A stretch of DNA of 62,206 bases, from contig NZ_LMOL01000005.1 of assembly GCF_001424565.1 (NCBI RefSeq), forward strand, positions 872,187 to 934,392, read 5' to 3'. Positions 1 to 8,719 of the stretch are shown piece after piece. A program made the translations under genes and the position numbers. This DNA is from Arthrobacter sp. Leaf141. Its GTDB lineage: Bacteria > Actinomycetota > Actinomycetes > Actinomycetales > Micrococcaceae. The notes beneath the pieces were generated by a model that saw only the letters and a list, made by a program, of their open reading frames with translations, did not search any database and had not been told where the DNA came from. Position 1 is the first letter of the stretch; every line of letters begins with the position of its first letter.

Positions 1-75
1 TGCCCTCCCACCGAATTCCATTAGCCGCAACAGGCGGTGCAATGCAGGACGGTGGAGGCTTTCGTTCCATTGTAG

Positions 76-109
76 CGTCGCGGCAGTAGTGTGTCCGGCC
101 GCCGCGACG
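76..109 (-). other. Hairpin downstream of bcp
   Basis: CGTCGCGGC (76-84) is the exact reverse complement of GCCGCGACG (101-109), separated by 16 bases. It lies just past the stop of the minus-strand peroxiredoxin gene. No T tract follows on the minus strand, so it is at best a weak or factor-assisted terminator. Bases 1-75 hold nothing I can recognise. Confidence 0.3.
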
Positions 110-111
110 TG

Positions 112-585
112 TCAGGAATCGATCTTCAGGTCCTTGCGCAGCTTGGCGACGTGGCCCGTGGCACGGACGTTGTACTGGGCCACCAATACCTTGCCGTCCG
201 GGTCCACCACCACGGTGGACCGGATCAGTCCTTCGTAGGTTTTTCCGTAGTTCTTTTTCTCGCCCCACGCGCCGTAGGCTTCGGCAACCGCGTGATCCGC
301 GTCGGAGAGCAGCGGGAAGGTCAGTCCTTCCTTATCGACAAAAGCCGCCAGCTTGGCGACCGGGTCGGGGGAGATGCCCAGTACGTCATAGCCCGCGGAC
401 TGGAGGGAGGCCAGGCTGTCGCGGAAGTCGCAGGCTTCCTTGGTGCAGCCTGGTGTGGCTGCCGCCGGGTAGAAGTAGACGATGGTGTTCCGGCCGGGCC
501 GGGGGGCCAGCGCCGTGTCCTTGCCGGTGGAATCCTTGAGGGTGAAGCCGGGCGCGTTGTCGCCGGCAGTCAGTCTTTCAGCCAC
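112..585 (-). CDS. bcp: Thioredoxin-dependent peroxiredoxin, Bcp/PrxQ type
   Basis: A 157-residue cytoplasmic thiol peroxidase that would reduce hydrogen peroxide and organic peroxides using thioredoxin. The AhpC/TSA-type thioredoxin fold is clear: the motif TPGCTKEACDF carries the peroxidatic Cys47 and a second Cys52 five residues later, the PrxQ arrangement that forms an intramolecular disulfide. Length is normal for the family. An AGGAG-like site (minus strand, about 590-595) precedes the ATG. It is divergent from the MarR-type gene at 673, and the 87-base gap probably holds both promoters. Whether that MarR protein senses peroxide is inference only. Confidence 0.93.
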   Translation of the reverse strand: MAERLTAGDNAPGFTLKDSTGKDTALAPRPGRNTIVYFYPAAATPGCTKEACDFRDSLASLQSAGYDVLGISPDPVAKLAAFVDKEGLTFPLLSDADHAVAEAYGAWGEKKNYGKTYEGLIRSTVVVDPDGKVLVAQYNVRATGHVAKLRKDLKIDS

Positions 586-672
586 TGTTTATCTCCTTGT
601 CGCGTGCGGGACACACCAGCCTAGTAACGGGTGGGGGACAGTGCTAATCCCTGGTTGGTTATACTTGATTCC

Positions 673-1134
673 ATGCCTGATATGGATCACTGGCCCACGG
701 GGCGCCTCTTGTCCACTGCCGCGCGCCTCGTTGAACACTCATGGAACGAGAAACTCGCGGCCATCGGCCTGACGCACGCCGGTGTCATCGCCATTGAGGT
801 TCTGGACGCGCAAGGCCCCATGACGCAGGCCCAGCTTGCACAATACGTCCGGGTCCAGGCCCAGACCATGGGCAAAACGCTGAGCCGGCTGGAGTCGCAC
901 GGGCATATCGTGCGGGTCCGCAGCACCTCGGACCGCCGCAGCCACGTGGTTTCGCTGACGGACCGTGGCAAGGAAGCCGTCTCCGCCGCAGTTGAGATGG
1001 AACGCTCCGTCCTGGCCTCAGCCTCCATTGACCCGGATGTACTCCGCCAGGAACTTCAGGCAGTGGTCCGCGAACTGGCCAGCCAGTTCGCTGTGGCGCC
1101 CAGTACCGCTGCGCTGGTGGACAACACGACGTAA
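673..1134 (+). CDS. MarR-family transcriptional regulator
   Basis: A 153-residue winged-helix DNA-binding protein. The central part (GPMTQAQLAQYVRVQAQTMG, then LSRLESHGHIVRVRS and DRRSHVVSLTDRG) is the MarR recognition helix followed by the beta-hairpin wing with its conserved D-R-R/S-x-x-x-x-L-T-x-x-G pattern. The frame is open upstream to a GTG at 631, but the ATG at 673 (MPDMDHW) is preferred because it gives a normal MarR N-terminus and avoids the promoter region. Ligand unknown. It is divergent from bcp, so a redox or phenolic-compound response is plausible but unproven. A strong terminator follows at 1169. Confidence 0.88.
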   Translation: MPDMDHWPTGRLLSTAARLVEHSWNEKLAAIGLTHAGVIAIEVLDAQGPMTQAQLAQYVRVQAQTMGKTLSRLESHGHIVRVRSTSDRRSHVVSLTDRGKEAVSAAVEMERSVLASASIDPDVLRQELQAVVRELASQFAVAPSTAALVDNTT

Positions 1135-1168
1135 CGTCCTGCTGGCCGGCCGTTGGAGCCGGAAGCGC

Positions 1169-1202
1169 GCGGCTGCAGCCCATGGGCTGTGGCCGCTTTT
1201 TT
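1169..1202 (+). terminator. Rho-independent terminator after the MarR gene
   Basis: GCGGCTGCAGCCC, a two-base loop, then GGGCTGTGGCCGC pair over 13 positions (two G-U) and are followed directly by six T. It lies 35 bases past the stop at 1134. Confidence 0.85.
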
Positions 1203-1254
1203 GTGCCCGGACCGTCGACTGGCCGGCAGCCTGCCGGGCAGCTGTAGGCACAAA

Positions 1255-1299
1255 CAAAACAGCCCCCAGTTTGCGTTTCCGCAAGCCGGAGGCTGTTTT
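1255..1299 (-). terminator. Terminator downstream of tRNA-Lys
   Basis: On the minus strand AAAACAGCC, an inner stem, and GGCTGTTTTGTTT form a hairpin followed by a T-rich run, starting 9 bases past the tRNA 3' end. A/T on both flanks suggests it may also stop transcription arriving from the plus strand. Confidence 0.75.
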
Positions 1300-1307
1300 C
1301 CCAGTGG

Positions 1308-1380
1308 TGCACCCCCCGGGACTTGAACCCGGAACCCATTGATTAAGAGTCAATTGCTCTGCCAATTGAGCTAGAGGTGC
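1308..1380 (-). tRNA. tRNA-Lys (CTT)
   Basis: Read on the minus strand, the 73-base gene folds as a complete cloverleaf: acceptor GCACCTC with GGGGTGC (one G-U), D-stem GCTC/GAGC, anticodon stem ATTGA/TCAAT around the loop CTCTTAA (anticodon CTT), T-stem CCGGG/CCCGG around TTCAAGT, discriminator A. The CCA end is not encoded. A promoter lies upstream at 1443-1471. Confidence 0.97.
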
Positions 1381-1442
1381 ATCTTCTTTGCCTTGATCTT
1401 TCCGGGCTTTTCTTTCCCGGTTGATCTCCGCAACGACATGAA

Positions 1443-1471
1443 ACTCTACACGAACTTCCGGTGCATGTGAA
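1443..1471 (-). promoter_or_regulatory. Promoter of tRNA-Lys
   Basis: On the minus strand TTCACA (1466-1471) and TAGAGT (1443-1448) are separated by 17 bases, a good housekeeping sigma-factor pair. It reads into the tRNA gene about 63 bases downstream. Confidence 0.6.
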
Positions 1472-1496
1472 ATCGGCGTCCGGAGCAGCTCCCGGG

Positions 1497-2672
1497 TCAG
1501 CCCTGGAGCGCCAGAATCAGCACAAAATCAGGGTTTTGGCCGTTGGTCAGGAGCCATAAGCGTCCATCCGGCGCCCGCACAACATCCCTGATCCGGCCGT
1601 ACTCCCGTGTGAAATGGGCCACAGGATCTCCCGCCGCGTTGCCTTCAAGCGGGACGGTCCACAACCGCTGCCCGCGCAGTGCCCCCAGGTAGGCCGTCGA
1701 TCCGATGATTTCCAGGCCGCTGGGCGAGGACTCCGCAGTGCTGGGCCACACGGCCTTCGCGTCCTGGAACCCCTGCCGTTGCGGTGCCCCGGTGACCTCG
1801 GGCCAGCCGTAGTTTGCGCCCGGGAGGATCAGGTTCAGCTCATCATCCTTGTCCGGACCGAACTCGCTGGCCCAGAGTTGCCCCGAGCCGTCCCAGGCAA
1901 GGCCCTGGACGTTGCGGTGCCCCAGGCTGTACACGGCGTTGCCGAAAGGATTTCCCGGCGCCGGTTGTCCGTCGGCGGTCAGGCGCAGGATTTTCCCGCC
2001 CAGGGCATTGGGGTCCTGTGGTTGGTCCCGACGTTGGGAGTCGCCTGTGGCCACGTAGAGGAAGCCGTCAGGACCAAAGCGGATCCGGCCGCCGTTGTGC
2101 GTGCCGGCTTTGGGGATGCCGGTGAAAACTGCCTCCGGGGCACCCAGGGCCAGCCCGCCGTCGGCCGTTTCCTCCACCCGCGCCCGGACCACCCGGTTGT
2201 CTTCGGCACCCGTGAGGTAGAGGTAGAGGTACCTGTCGGCGGCAAAACCGGGCGAGAGGGCAAGGCCCAGCAGGCCACCTTCCCCGCCGGCGGCAACGCC
2301 GGGAACCTGGCCCACCACGGTGACGGCGCCGTTGCGGACGGCCTTGAGCCTGGCACTGTCGCGCTCAGAGATGAGTGCCGTCCCGTCCGGCAGGAAAACT
2401 GCAGCCCACGGGGTCTGCAGTCCCACAGTGAGGCGTTCCGCGACAACAGGCGACCAGCCGGCTGTGGCCGGTGGGACGGTGCTGCTGACCGTGGGCCGGT
2501 TGTCAGTGGTGTTGGTGCACCCCGCCAGGACAAGTGACAGGCTGCAGGCCAGCCCGGCCAGGACGGCCGGCAGCCGTGGCGGCTTAGAGCCGGCGGCGCC
2601 GGGGTGCGCGGAAACCGGCAGCCTCCGCGTGGGCGGGGGATTCGAACCAGACACTGGCGGCAGCGTCCTCAT
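1497..2672 (-). CDS. PQQ-type sugar dehydrogenase-like lipoprotein (glucose/sorbosone dehydrogenase family)
   Basis: A 391-residue exported beta-propeller protein of the soluble aldose sugar dehydrogenase family (YliI-like, COG2133), which oxidises sugars outside the membrane, usually with PQQ. The N-terminus has basic residues, a hydrophobic stretch and the lipobox LVLAGC (Cys near 52), so it is probably a lipoprotein. Family motifs follow: QTPWAAVFLPDG, GEGGLLGLALSP, GTHNGGRIRFGPDGFLY, GHRNVQGLAW and EFGPDKDDELNLI. The ATG lies 89 bases inside the end of the upstream gene, so translation may be coupled; an in-frame GTG at 2654 is an alternative. The natural sugar substrate and the PQQ source cannot be told from the sequence. 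Confidence 0.85.
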   Translation of the reverse strand: MRTLPPVSGSNPPPTRRLPVSAHPGAAGSKPPRLPAVLAGLACSLSLVLAGCTNTTDNRPTVSSTVPPATAGWSPVVAERLTVGLQTPWAAVFLPDGTALISERDSARLKAVRNGAVTVVGQVPGVAAGGEGGLLGLALSPGFAADRYLYLYLTGAEDNRVVRARVEETADGGLALGAPEAVFTGIPKAGTHNGGRIRFGPDGFLYVATGDSQRRDQPQDPNALGGKILRLTADGQPAPGNPFGNAVYSLGHRNVQGLAWDGSGQLWASEFGPDKDDELNLILPGANYGWPEVTGAPQRQGFQDAKAVWPSTAESSPSGLEIIGSTAYLGALRGQRLWTVPLEGNAAGDPVAHFTREYGRIRDVVRAPDGRLWLLTNGQNPDFVLILALQG

Positions 2673-3546
2673 ATTCAGGGTGTCCCTCTTCGTAGTAGGT
2701 CATGGCAGCGCCATCCCCCTTGACGGTGAAACCGCCGGGGCCGGTGCCGTCGCCGGCGGCAGCTGCTGATCCTTCGCCGTACGGCCCGCCGGCGGCCTGC
2801 TGGTGGCTGGCTCCGTTTTCCACCAGTGCCGAGGATGCTGTCCTGTCGGCCGTCTCTGCGGCGGCCGCGTCGGGCCGGACTGTTCCTGCGGCGGCTGCCG
2901 GTGGGGCTGCATCCGTTGCCGCATCCTCGCCTGCGCCGGACTCTGCTCCGGGCAGCGTGGGCGAGTGCGGGTCCGTGTATTCGGAATGGTGGGTGGGTGT
3001 TGCTTCCGGCGCCACGCTTACCGGGACTTCGGGCGCGGGGCTGCCCGCTGCTTCCGAGCCGGCCGCAGGGCTGGCCTCCGACCACTGCGTTTCCCATTCG
3101 GCCTCGTCCTGGGCATTGGCGTGGGCGGCGGCTTCAGCGGGTTCAGGAACTACAACCGGTTCAGGCTCTGCAGCCGGTTCGGGAGTTGCAGCAGGTTCGG
3201 GCGCCAAGGCAGGCGCGGGCTCCGTGGCGGGCTCGGGAACCACTGCGGGCTCGGGAACGGTCGCAGGCTGCACTTCGCGGGCTGCAGCTTCGCCGGCAGT
3301 GGGCACCGGGTCTTCGGCGGTGGTGGGGGCGGCTGGCCCGGCAGGCTGGCCAAACCCGGCCACCGTGGGTATTCCCGTGGTTCCGGCGGCCGCAGCGGAA
3401 GCCGCTGAGCTGCCGCCGGACAAGGCACCGTCTGCCGGGCGCTGCGGGGCGTCGGAAGCGGCTCCGGAGGACCGGGACCGGTTCATCAGCCACCAGACCA
3501 CGCCCACGATGACAACAATCAGAATGATCCAGAAAACGATGTCCAC
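2584..3546 (-). CDS. Membrane-anchored Ala/Pro/Glu-rich protein of unknown function
   Basis: A 320-residue protein with GTG start. Residues 2-20 (DIVFWIILIVVIVGVVWWL) form one membrane span, followed by basic residues. The rest is a low-complexity tail rich in Ala, Pro and Glu, with repeated EPA/EPV units at about residues 85-140, ending in a strongly basic PRRRRL. The layout suggests a single-pass protein whose charged, disordered tail spans the wall or lies in the cytoplasm. Its 3' end overlaps the start of the sugar dehydrogenase gene by 89 bases in another frame, so the two are probably co-transcribed. I do not recognise the family. The tail composition makes homology searches unreliable. 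Confidence 0.75.
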   Translation of the reverse strand: MDIVFWIILIVVIVGVVWWLMNRSRSSGAASDAPQRPADGALSGGSSAASAAAAGTTGIPTVAGFGQPAGPAAPTTAEDPVPTAGEAAAREVQPATVPEPAVVPEPATEPAPALAPEPAATPEPAAEPEPVVVPEPAEAAAHANAQDEAEWETQWSEASPAAGSEAAGSPAPEVPVSVAPEATPTHHSEYTDPHSPTLPGAESGAGEDAATDAAPPAAAAGTVRPDAAAAETADRTASSALVENGASHQQAAGGPYGEGSAAAAGDGTGPGGFTVKGDGAAMTYYEEGHPEYEDAAASVWFESPAHAEAAGFRAPRRRRL

Positions 3547-3695
3547 AGCAAATCCTTTGGTCTGTCACGGATGGAGCCTTTCCCCTGACGCTACGTTGGG
3601 GGACCACCGCTGTCCAGACTGGTGAAGCCGCAACGGGCACCCCGTCAGGGTTTCCGCGACGGCTGCAAAGTCAAGGCGTCCCGTAGCCTCATGGC

Positions 3696-4670
3696 ATGGA
3701 CTTCAAGCGGCTTCAGATCCTCCGGGAAGTAGCGGACCGCGGCACCGTGGGCGCCGCTGCCGATGCCCTGCGCGTGACGCCGTCGGCGGTTTCCCAGCAA
3801 TTGCGCACCCTGCAGGACGAACTGGGCGTGGTGCTGGTGGAAAAATCGGGACGGGGCGTCCGGCTGACCGAGGCGGGCCGGGCCATGGCGACGGCGGCTG
3901 CGGAAGTATCCACGGCCATGGCCAGGGCTGAAGCCACCATCGATACCTACCGCCGCGGCTGGCAGGCCCACGTCCGGGCGGCTTTCTTCCCCAGTGCGGC
4001 CGAAATGTTCCTGCCCGGACTGCTGCACCGGGTCCAGTCCGTTCCGGGCCTGCGGCTGGAGGCGTGCTTCGAGGACCCGGGCGTCGCCGGCTTCGCCGGC
4101 CTGGCCGCGGACTACGACCTGGTCCTGGCGCACAGCGTGGATGGACCGGAGGTCTTCGCCCGGAACGGGCTGGTGGTGGTGCCGTTGCTGGAGGAGCCCC
4201 TGGACGTGGCCATGCAGGCCGGGCATCCGCTGGCGGCCAGGAGCAGGGTCACGGCCAGGGATGTGGTGGGCTACCCCTGGATCGGGGTTCCGGAAGGGTT
4301 CCCGTTTGACGCCGTACTGAAGCAGATTGAGAAGCAGGCCGGCGCCCCGGCCGTCCGCGCCCAGCTGTATCCGGACCTGCGCGTCCTTGAGGCCCTGGTG
4401 AGTGCCGGACACGGCTTGTCGCTCCTGCCCCGTTATACCGCGGCCGGCAATGAGTCGCGGGGCTTCGTCCTTCGGCCGCTGGTGGGAGTGGCTGCGCGCC
4501 GGAGCATCGTGGCGCTGCTCCGCCCCGACGTGGCCGAGCGCACCACCATCAGGGACGTGCTCAGCATGCTGGTGCTCGAGGCGGAGGCGGTGGCCACCGG
4601 TACCCGCGAAAGTGATTCCGGCCACTTGGCGCGGGCGGCCAGGGTACCCTTGTCTCAAAATGCGAGATGA
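3696..4670 (+). CDS. LysR-family transcriptional regulator
   Basis: A 324-residue regulator. Residues 1-60 are a typical LysR winged helix (FKRLQILREVADRGTVGAAADALRVTPSAVSQQLRTLQDELG), followed by a linker helix and a periplasmic-binding-protein-like effector domain to about residue 290. No Shine-Dalgarno site precedes the ATG; a TAGCCT box at 3684-3689 would put the transcript start on or next to it, suggesting a leaderless mRNA. It lies 93 bases upstream of ilvD on the same strand, and its stop codon abuts the TCTC-N7-GAGA element. Whether it controls ilvD is unknown: LysR genes usually sit divergent from their targets, which is not the case here. Confidence 0.9.
   Translation: MDFKRLQILREVADRGTVGAAADALRVTPSAVSQQLRTLQDELGVVLVEKSGRGVRLTEAGRAMATAAAEVSTAMARAEATIDTYRRGWQAHVRAAFFPSAAEMFLPGLLHRVQSVPGLRLEACFEDPGVAGFAGLAADYDLVLAHSVDGPEVFARNGLVVVPLLEEPLDVAMQAGHPLAARSRVTARDVVGYPWIGVPEGFPFDAVLKQIEKQAGAPAVRAQLYPDLRVLEALVSAGHGLSLLPRYTAAGNESRGFVLRPLVGVAARRSIVALLRPDVAERTTIRDVLSMLVLEAEAVATGTRESDSGHLARAARVPLSQNAR
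4653..4667 (+). promoter_or_regulatory. Candidate IclR-type operator upstream of ilvD
   Basis: TCTCAAAATGCGAGA is an inverted repeat (TCTC, 7 bases, GAGA) about 96 bases before the ilvD start, overlapping the end of the LysR gene. It shares TCTCA, central AT, GAGATG and spacing with the palindrome between the IclR gene and leuC (35569-35583). That makes it a candidate site for the same regulator. Confidence 0.45.
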
Positions 4671-4750
4671 AAGTCCACTATCTGATCGAAATATTGAGGA
4701 AAATGGGCACAAACCCGCCGGGCCGGTCGTTTCGCCGCCACGGGGAGTCA

Positions 4751-4756
4751 TAGACT
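4751..4756 (+). promoter_or_regulatory. Probable -10 box of ilvD (leaderless)
   Basis: TAGACT ends seven bases before the ilvD ATG at 4764. With normal -10 to +1 spacing transcription would begin at or next to the A of ATG. The CTTTTCCTC between them has no ribosome binding site, which fits a leaderless mRNA. The -35 region is poor. Confidence 0.45.
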
Positions 4757-4763
4757 TTTCCTC

Positions 4764-6485
4764 ATGAGTCAGGACACCCAAACCGCAGCAACGGAAACAC
4801 CCGATATCAAGCCCCGCAGCCGCGTCGTCACCGACGGCATCCACGCTGCCCCCGCCCGCGGCATGTTCCGTGCAGTGGGAATGGGCGATGACGACTTCGC
4901 GAAGCCGCAGGTCGGCGTCGCCAGCTCCTGGAATGAAATCACCCCCTGCAACCTTTCGCTGAACCGCCTCGCGCAGGGCGCCAAGGAAGGCGTCCACGCC
5001 GGCGGCGGATTCCCCATGCAGTTCGGCACCATCTCGGTCTCCGACGGCATCTCCATGGGCCACGAGGGCATGCACTTCTCGCTCGTTTCCCGCGAAGTCA
5101 TCGCCGACTCCGTCGAAACCGTGATGCAGGCCGAGCGCATCGACGGCTCCGTGCTCCTGGCCGGCTGCGACAAGTCCCTGCCCGGCATGTTGATGGCAGC
5201 CGCCCGCCTGGACCTCTCCAGCGTCTTCCTTTATGCCGGCTCGATCATGCCCGGCTGGGTCAAGCTCGAAGACGGCTCCGAAAAGGAAGTCACGCTCATT
5301 GACGCCTTCGAAGCTGTCGGTGCCTGCGCCGCCGGCAAGATGAGCCTTGAGGACCTCACCCGCATCGAAAAGGCCATCTGCCCCGGCGAAGGTGCCTGCG
5401 GCGGCATGTACACGGCCAACACCATGGCCTGCATCGGTGAGGCGCTGGGCATGTCCCTGCCCGGTTCGGCAGCGCCGCCCTCGGCAGACCGCCGTCGTGA
5501 TGAATTTGCCCGCAAGTCCGGCGAAGCAGTGGTTAACCTGCTGCGCAAGGGCATCACCGCCCGCGACATCATGACCAAAAAGGCCTTCGAGAACGCCATA
5601 GCCGTGACCATGGCCTTCGGCGGTTCCACCAACGCCGTCCTGCACCTGCTGGCAATCGCCCGCGAAGCCGAGGTGGACCTGACCCTCGACGACTTCAACC
5701 GCATCGGTGACAAGATCCCGCACCTGGGCGACCTGAAGCCGTTCGGACGCTACGTGATGACCGACGTCGACAAGATCGGCGGTGTGCCGGTCATCATGAA
5801 GGCACTGCTCGACGCCGGCCTGCTGCACGGCGACTGCCTCACCGTCACCGGCAAGACCGTTGCTGAAAACCTCGCAGCGATCAACCCGCCGGACGTGGAC
5901 GGCAAGATCCTGCGCGCACTGGACAACCCCATCCACAAGACCGGCGGCATCACCATCCTGCACGGCAGCATGGCCCCGGAAGGCGCCGTTGTAAAGAGTG
6001 CCGGCTTCGACGCCGACGTCTTCGAGGGAACCGCCCGCGTCTTCGAGCGTGAACAGGGTGCCCTCGAGGCCCTCGACAAGGGCGCGATCCAGGCCGGCGA
6101 CGTTGTGGTGATCCGCTACGAAGGCCCCAAGGGTGGTCCGGGCATGCGCGAAATGCTTGCGATCACCGGTGCCATCAAGGGTGCCGGCCTGGGCAAGGAT
6201 GTCCTGCTGCTCACCGATGGCCGGTTCTCCGGCGGCACCACCGGCCTGTGCATCGGCCACGTTGCACCGGAAGCCGTGGACGGCGGCCCCATCGCCTTCG
6301 TCAAGGACGGTGACCGGATCCGCGTGGACATCGCAGCCCGCAGCTTCGACCTCCTGGTGGACCCGGCCGAGCTGGAAGCCCGCAAGGAAGGCTGGGAGCC
6401 GCTCCCGGCCCGTTACACCAAGGGTGTCCTGGCCAAGTACGCCAAGCTGGTGCACAGCGCCTCGACTGGCGCGTACTGCGGCTAG
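4764..6485 (+). CDS. ilvD: Dihydroxy-acid dehydratase
   Basis: A 573-residue Fe-S dehydratase that converts 2,3-dihydroxy-isovalerate and -methylvalerate to the keto acids used for valine, leucine and isoleucine. The cluster-ligand regions are intact: [24 protein letters not shown] and [15 protein letters not shown] supply the three conserved Cys; [14 protein letters not shown] near the C-terminus is the usual active-site loop. Length is normal. The start is set by homology ([26 protein letters not shown]) and by the -10 box seven bases upstream. It is followed by the 66-bp palindrome and then the ilvBNC leader, so it is probably a separate unit, possibly under the same IclR-type regulator as leuB and leuCD. 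Confidence 0.97.
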   Translation: MSQDTQTAATETPDIKPRSRVVTDGIHAAPARGMFRAVGMGDDDFAKPQVGVASSWNEITPCNLSLNRLAQGAKEGVHAGGGFPMQFGTISVSDGISMGHEGMHFSLVSREVIADSVETVMQAERIDGSVLLAGCDKSLPGMLMAAARLDLSSVFLYAGSIMPGWVKLEDGSEKEVTLIDAFEAVGACAAGKMSLEDLTRIEKAICPGEGACGGMYTANTMACIGEALGMSLPGSAAPPSADRRRDEFARKSGEAVVNLLRKGITARDIMTKKAFENAIAVTMAFGGSTNAVLHLLAIAREAEVDLTLDDFNRIGDKIPHLGDLKPFGRYVMTDVDKIGGVPVIMKALLDAGLLHGDCLTVTGKTVAENLAAINPPDVDGKILRALDNPIHKTGGITILHGSMAPEGAVVKSAGFDADVFEGTARVFEREQGALEALDKGAIQAGDVVVIRYEGPKGGPGMREMLAITGAIKGAGLGKDVLLLTDGRFSGGTTGLCIGHVAPEAVDGGPIAFVKDGDRIRVDIAARSFDLLVDPAELEARKEGWEPLPARYTKGVLAKYAKLVHSASTGAYCG

Positions 6486-6493
6486 CACCCCCA

Positions 6494-6559
6494 CCCAACT
6501 GACTCGCAGTTGTTGTCGTTTTGAGCCGTCAAAACGACAACAACTGCCAGTCAGTTGGG
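6494..6559. repeat. 66-bp palindrome, copy 1
   Basis: Two 31-base arms around the loop GCCG; each arm begins CCCAACTGACT and contains GTTGTTGTCGTTTTGA. There is one mismatch in the arms (TCGCAG against CTGGCAG). It starts 9 bases past the ilvD stop. A near-identical copy lies at 17400-17465 between metG and a convergent gene. It may act as a bidirectional terminator or be a small repeated element. Confidence 0.85.
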
Positions 6560-6615
6560 ATGGCGTTCAGGAAGTGGACAATGACGTCCACATGGTGAGA
6601 TCGGTCAGCGGCTCG

Positions 6616-6644
6616 TTGACACGTATCCCACCAGAGGGAACACT
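6616..6644 (+). promoter_or_regulatory. Candidate ilvBNC promoter
   Basis: TTGACA (6616-6621), a 17-base spacer, then AACACT (6639-6644). The -35 is consensus and the -10 weak. It would place +1 at about 6651, the A of the leader-peptide ATG, giving a leaderless leader peptide. A TGAGAT half-site (6596-6601) resembling the BCAA operator lies just upstream. Confidence 0.45.
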
Positions 6645-6650
6645 GAACGC

Positions 6651-6698
6651 ATGACTTTCGTTACCGTCGTCGTCCTTACCAAGCGCGTGGCACCTTAG
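6651..6698 (+). CDS. ilvBNC attenuator leader peptide
   Basis: A 15-codon frame encoding MTFVTVVVLTKRVAP and ending in TAG. Five of 15 residues are Val, with three consecutive GTC codons, and one is Leu. These are products of the downstream pathway, as in classical transcription attenuation. The frame ends inside the left arm of the following hairpin, so ribosome position would decide whether that hairpin forms. An AGAGGGA stretch (6632-6639) could serve as a weak binding site if the transcript starts further upstream. Corynebacterium glutamicum ilvBNC is known to have a leader of this kind. Too short for routine gene calling, but strongly supported by composition and position. Confidence 0.8.
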   Translation: MTFVTVVVLTKRVAP

Positions 6699-6760
6699 CC
6701 CCGGCAACGAACCGCCACGCGCAAACCCCTCGAAGAGCCACCAGGCTGAGGGGTTTTTTT
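6683..6760 (+). terminator. Attenuator: pause hairpin and terminator of ilvBNC
   Basis: Two structures follow the leader peptide. GCGCGTGGC (6683-6691) pairs perfectly with GCCACGCGC (6714-6722) and overlaps the last leader codons and stop. Two bases later AACCCCTC (6724-6731) pairs with GAGGGGTT (6748-6755), followed by a T run to 6760: a factor-independent terminator 50 bases before ilvB. GCCAC recurs in the terminator loop (6736-6740) and could compete for GTGGC of the first stem. I could not settle a full antiterminator by eye. Confidence 0.8.
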
Positions 6761-6809
6761 ATTTCCCGCAGCATCCACGCACCACACATGATCCACAAGG
6801 AAGAGTCCG

Positions 6810-8717
6810 ATGAGCAAAGGATCGCCGATCAGCCCCTCGCTGATGGCTACCAAGTCCGCTGGAGCCCCCAAAGCTCCGGAACGCGCCGACCGGACGGCCG
6901 ATCACGCCGCCGTCGTCGCTGACCTTGCTGCTGTCTCTCCTGTCCTTGGGCCGAACACCGTTGTACCCCCAACGGTGATGTCCGGCTCGCAAGCTATTGT
7001 CCGCTCGCTCGAAGAACTCGGCGTCGACGATATTTTCGGTTTGCCCGGTGGCGCGATCCTGCCCACCTATGACCCCTTGATGGCCTCGAGCATGAACCAC
7101 GTGCTGGTCCGTCACGAACAGGGAGCCGGCCACGCCGCGCAAGGCTACGCCATGGTTACCGGGCGGGTGGGCGTCTGCATCGCCACCTCAGGCCCCGGTG
7201 CCACCAACCTCGTTACCGCCATCATGGATGCCCACATGGACTCCGTACCGCTGGTGGCCATCACCGGCCAGGTTTCCAGCAGCGTGATCGGCACCGATGC
7301 CTTCCAGGAAGCTGACATCGTGGGCATCACCATGCCCATCACCAAGCACTCGTTCCTGGTGACCGACCCCAACGACATCCCGCACGTTATGGCCGAGGCA
7401 TTCCACCTCGCATCCACCGGGCGTCCGGGACCGGTCCTGGTCGACGTCGCCAAGGACGCCCAGGTGGGGCAGATGACGTTCTCCTGGCCGCCCAAGGTGG
7501 ACCTGCCCGGCTACCGTCCCGTGACCCGCGGCCACAACAAGCAGGTCCGCGAAGCGGCCAAGCTCATCGCCGCAGCATCCAAGCCCGTCCTGTACGTGGG
7601 TGGCGGCGTGGTCAAAGCGCACGCCTCCGCCGAGCTGATGGCCCTGGCCGAGGCAACCGGCGCCCCCGTGGTCACCACCCTGATGGCCAAGGGTGCCTTC
7701 CCGGATTCGCACCCCCAGCACATGGGGATGCCCGGGATGCACGGCACGGTTTCCGCTGTCACCGCACTGCAGCAGTCAGACCTCCTGATCACGCTGGGCG
7801 CACGCTTCGATGACCGGGTGACCGGTGTGTTGAAGAGTTTCGCCCCGCACGCCAAGATCATCCACGCGGACATCGACCCGGCGGAAATTTCCAAGAACCG
7901 CACGGCCGACGTGCCGATTGTGGGTTCGGTCAAGGAAATCATTCCGGAACTGACCGAGGCCGTGCGGACGCAGTTCGAAGCCGTGGGCACCCCGGACACC
8001 ACCACGTGGTGGGCGTTCCTGAACAACCTCAAGGAAACGTACCCGCTGGGCTGGACCGAACCCGAGGACGGCCTGTCCGCCCCGCAGCGCGTCATTGAAC
8101 GTATCGGCGCCCTCACCGGGCCCGAAGGCGTCTACGTCGCCGGCGTGGGGCAGCACCAGATGTGGGCCGCGCAGTTCATCAAGTACGAACGCCCGCACGC
8201 CTGGCTGAATTCCGGCGGCGCCGGAACCATGGGCTACGCCGTGCCGGCCGCCATGGGCGCCAAGGTGGGCAACCCGGACCGCGTGGTCTGGGCCATCGAC
8301 GGCGACGGCTGCTTCCAGATGACCAACCAGGAACTGGCCACCTGCGCCATCAACAAGATCCCCATCAAGGTCGCGGTCATCAACAACTCCTCGCTGGGCA
8401 TGGTCCGCCAGTGGCAGACCCTCTTCTACGAGGGCCGGTACTCCAACACCGACCTGAACACCGGCCACGACACGGTCCGCATTCCGGACTTCGTCAAGCT
8501 GGCCGATGCTTATGGCTGCGCCTCCTTCCGGTGCGAACGCGACGAGGACATCGACGCCACCATCCAGAAGGCACTCGAGATCAACGACCGCCCCGTGGTC
8601 ATCGACTTTGTGGTGAGCCCCAACTCCATGGTGTGGCCCATGGTCCCCGCCGGCGTGAGCAACGACCAGATCCAGTTTGCCCGGAACATGACTCCGGACT
8701 GGGAAGAGGAAGACTGA
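6810..8717 (+). CDS. ilvB: Acetolactate synthase (acetohydroxyacid synthase), large subunit
   Basis: A 635-residue thiamine-diphosphate enzyme joining two pyruvates, or pyruvate and 2-ketobutyrate, at the first common step of valine, leucine and isoleucine synthesis. Visible features: [15 protein letters not shown]; the catalytic Glu in [15 protein letters not shown]; the central FAD/DHS-like domain; and the ThDP-Mg motif beginning [12 protein letters not shown] and ending [15 protein letters not shown] stands seven bases before the ATG. About 45 residues precede the conserved domain, an N-terminal extension seen in actinobacterial enzymes. ilvN follows two bases after the stop. Expression is expected to depend on the attenuator upstream. 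Confidence 0.97.
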   Translation: MSKGSPISPSLMATKSAGAPKAPERADRTADHAAVVADLAAVSPVLGPNTVVPPTVMSGSQAIVRSLEELGVDDIFGLPGGAILPTYDPLMASSMNHVLVRHEQGAGHAAQGYAMVTGRVGVCIATSGPGATNLVTAIMDAHMDSVPLVAITGQVSSSVIGTDAFQEADIVGITMPITKHSFLVTDPNDIPHVMAEAFHLASTGRPGPVLVDVAKDAQVGQMTFSWPPKVDLPGYRPVTRGHNKQVREAAKLIAAASKPVLYVGGGVVKAHASAELMALAEATGAPVVTTLMAKGAFPDSHPQHMGMPGMHGTVSAVTALQQSDLLITLGARFDDRVTGVLKSFAPHAKIIHADIDPAEISKNRTADVPIVGSVKEIIPELTEAVRTQFEAVGTPDTTTWWAFLNNLKETYPLGWTEPEDGLSAPQRVIERIGALTGPEGVYVAGVGQHQMWAAQFIKYERPHAWLNSGGAGTMGYAVPAAMGAKVGNPDRVVWAIDGDGCFQMTNQELATCAINKIPIKVAVINNSSLGMVRQWQTLFYEGRYSNTDLNTGHDTVRIPDFVKLADAYGCASFRCERDEDIDATIQKALEINDRPVVIDFVVSPNSMVWPMVPAGVSNDQIQFARNMTPDWEEED

Positions 8718-8719
8718 CA

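Noticed and set aside
3645..6494. A 949-codon open frame on the minus strand opposite the LysR gene and ilvD
   Set aside because: It is antisense to two certain genes, has composition expected from the third-position GC bias of the other strand, and shows no domain.
6560..6809. T-box or classical riboswitch before ilvB
   Set aside because: No T-box sequence or known aptamer core seen; the Val-rich leader peptide and hairpins explain the region better.
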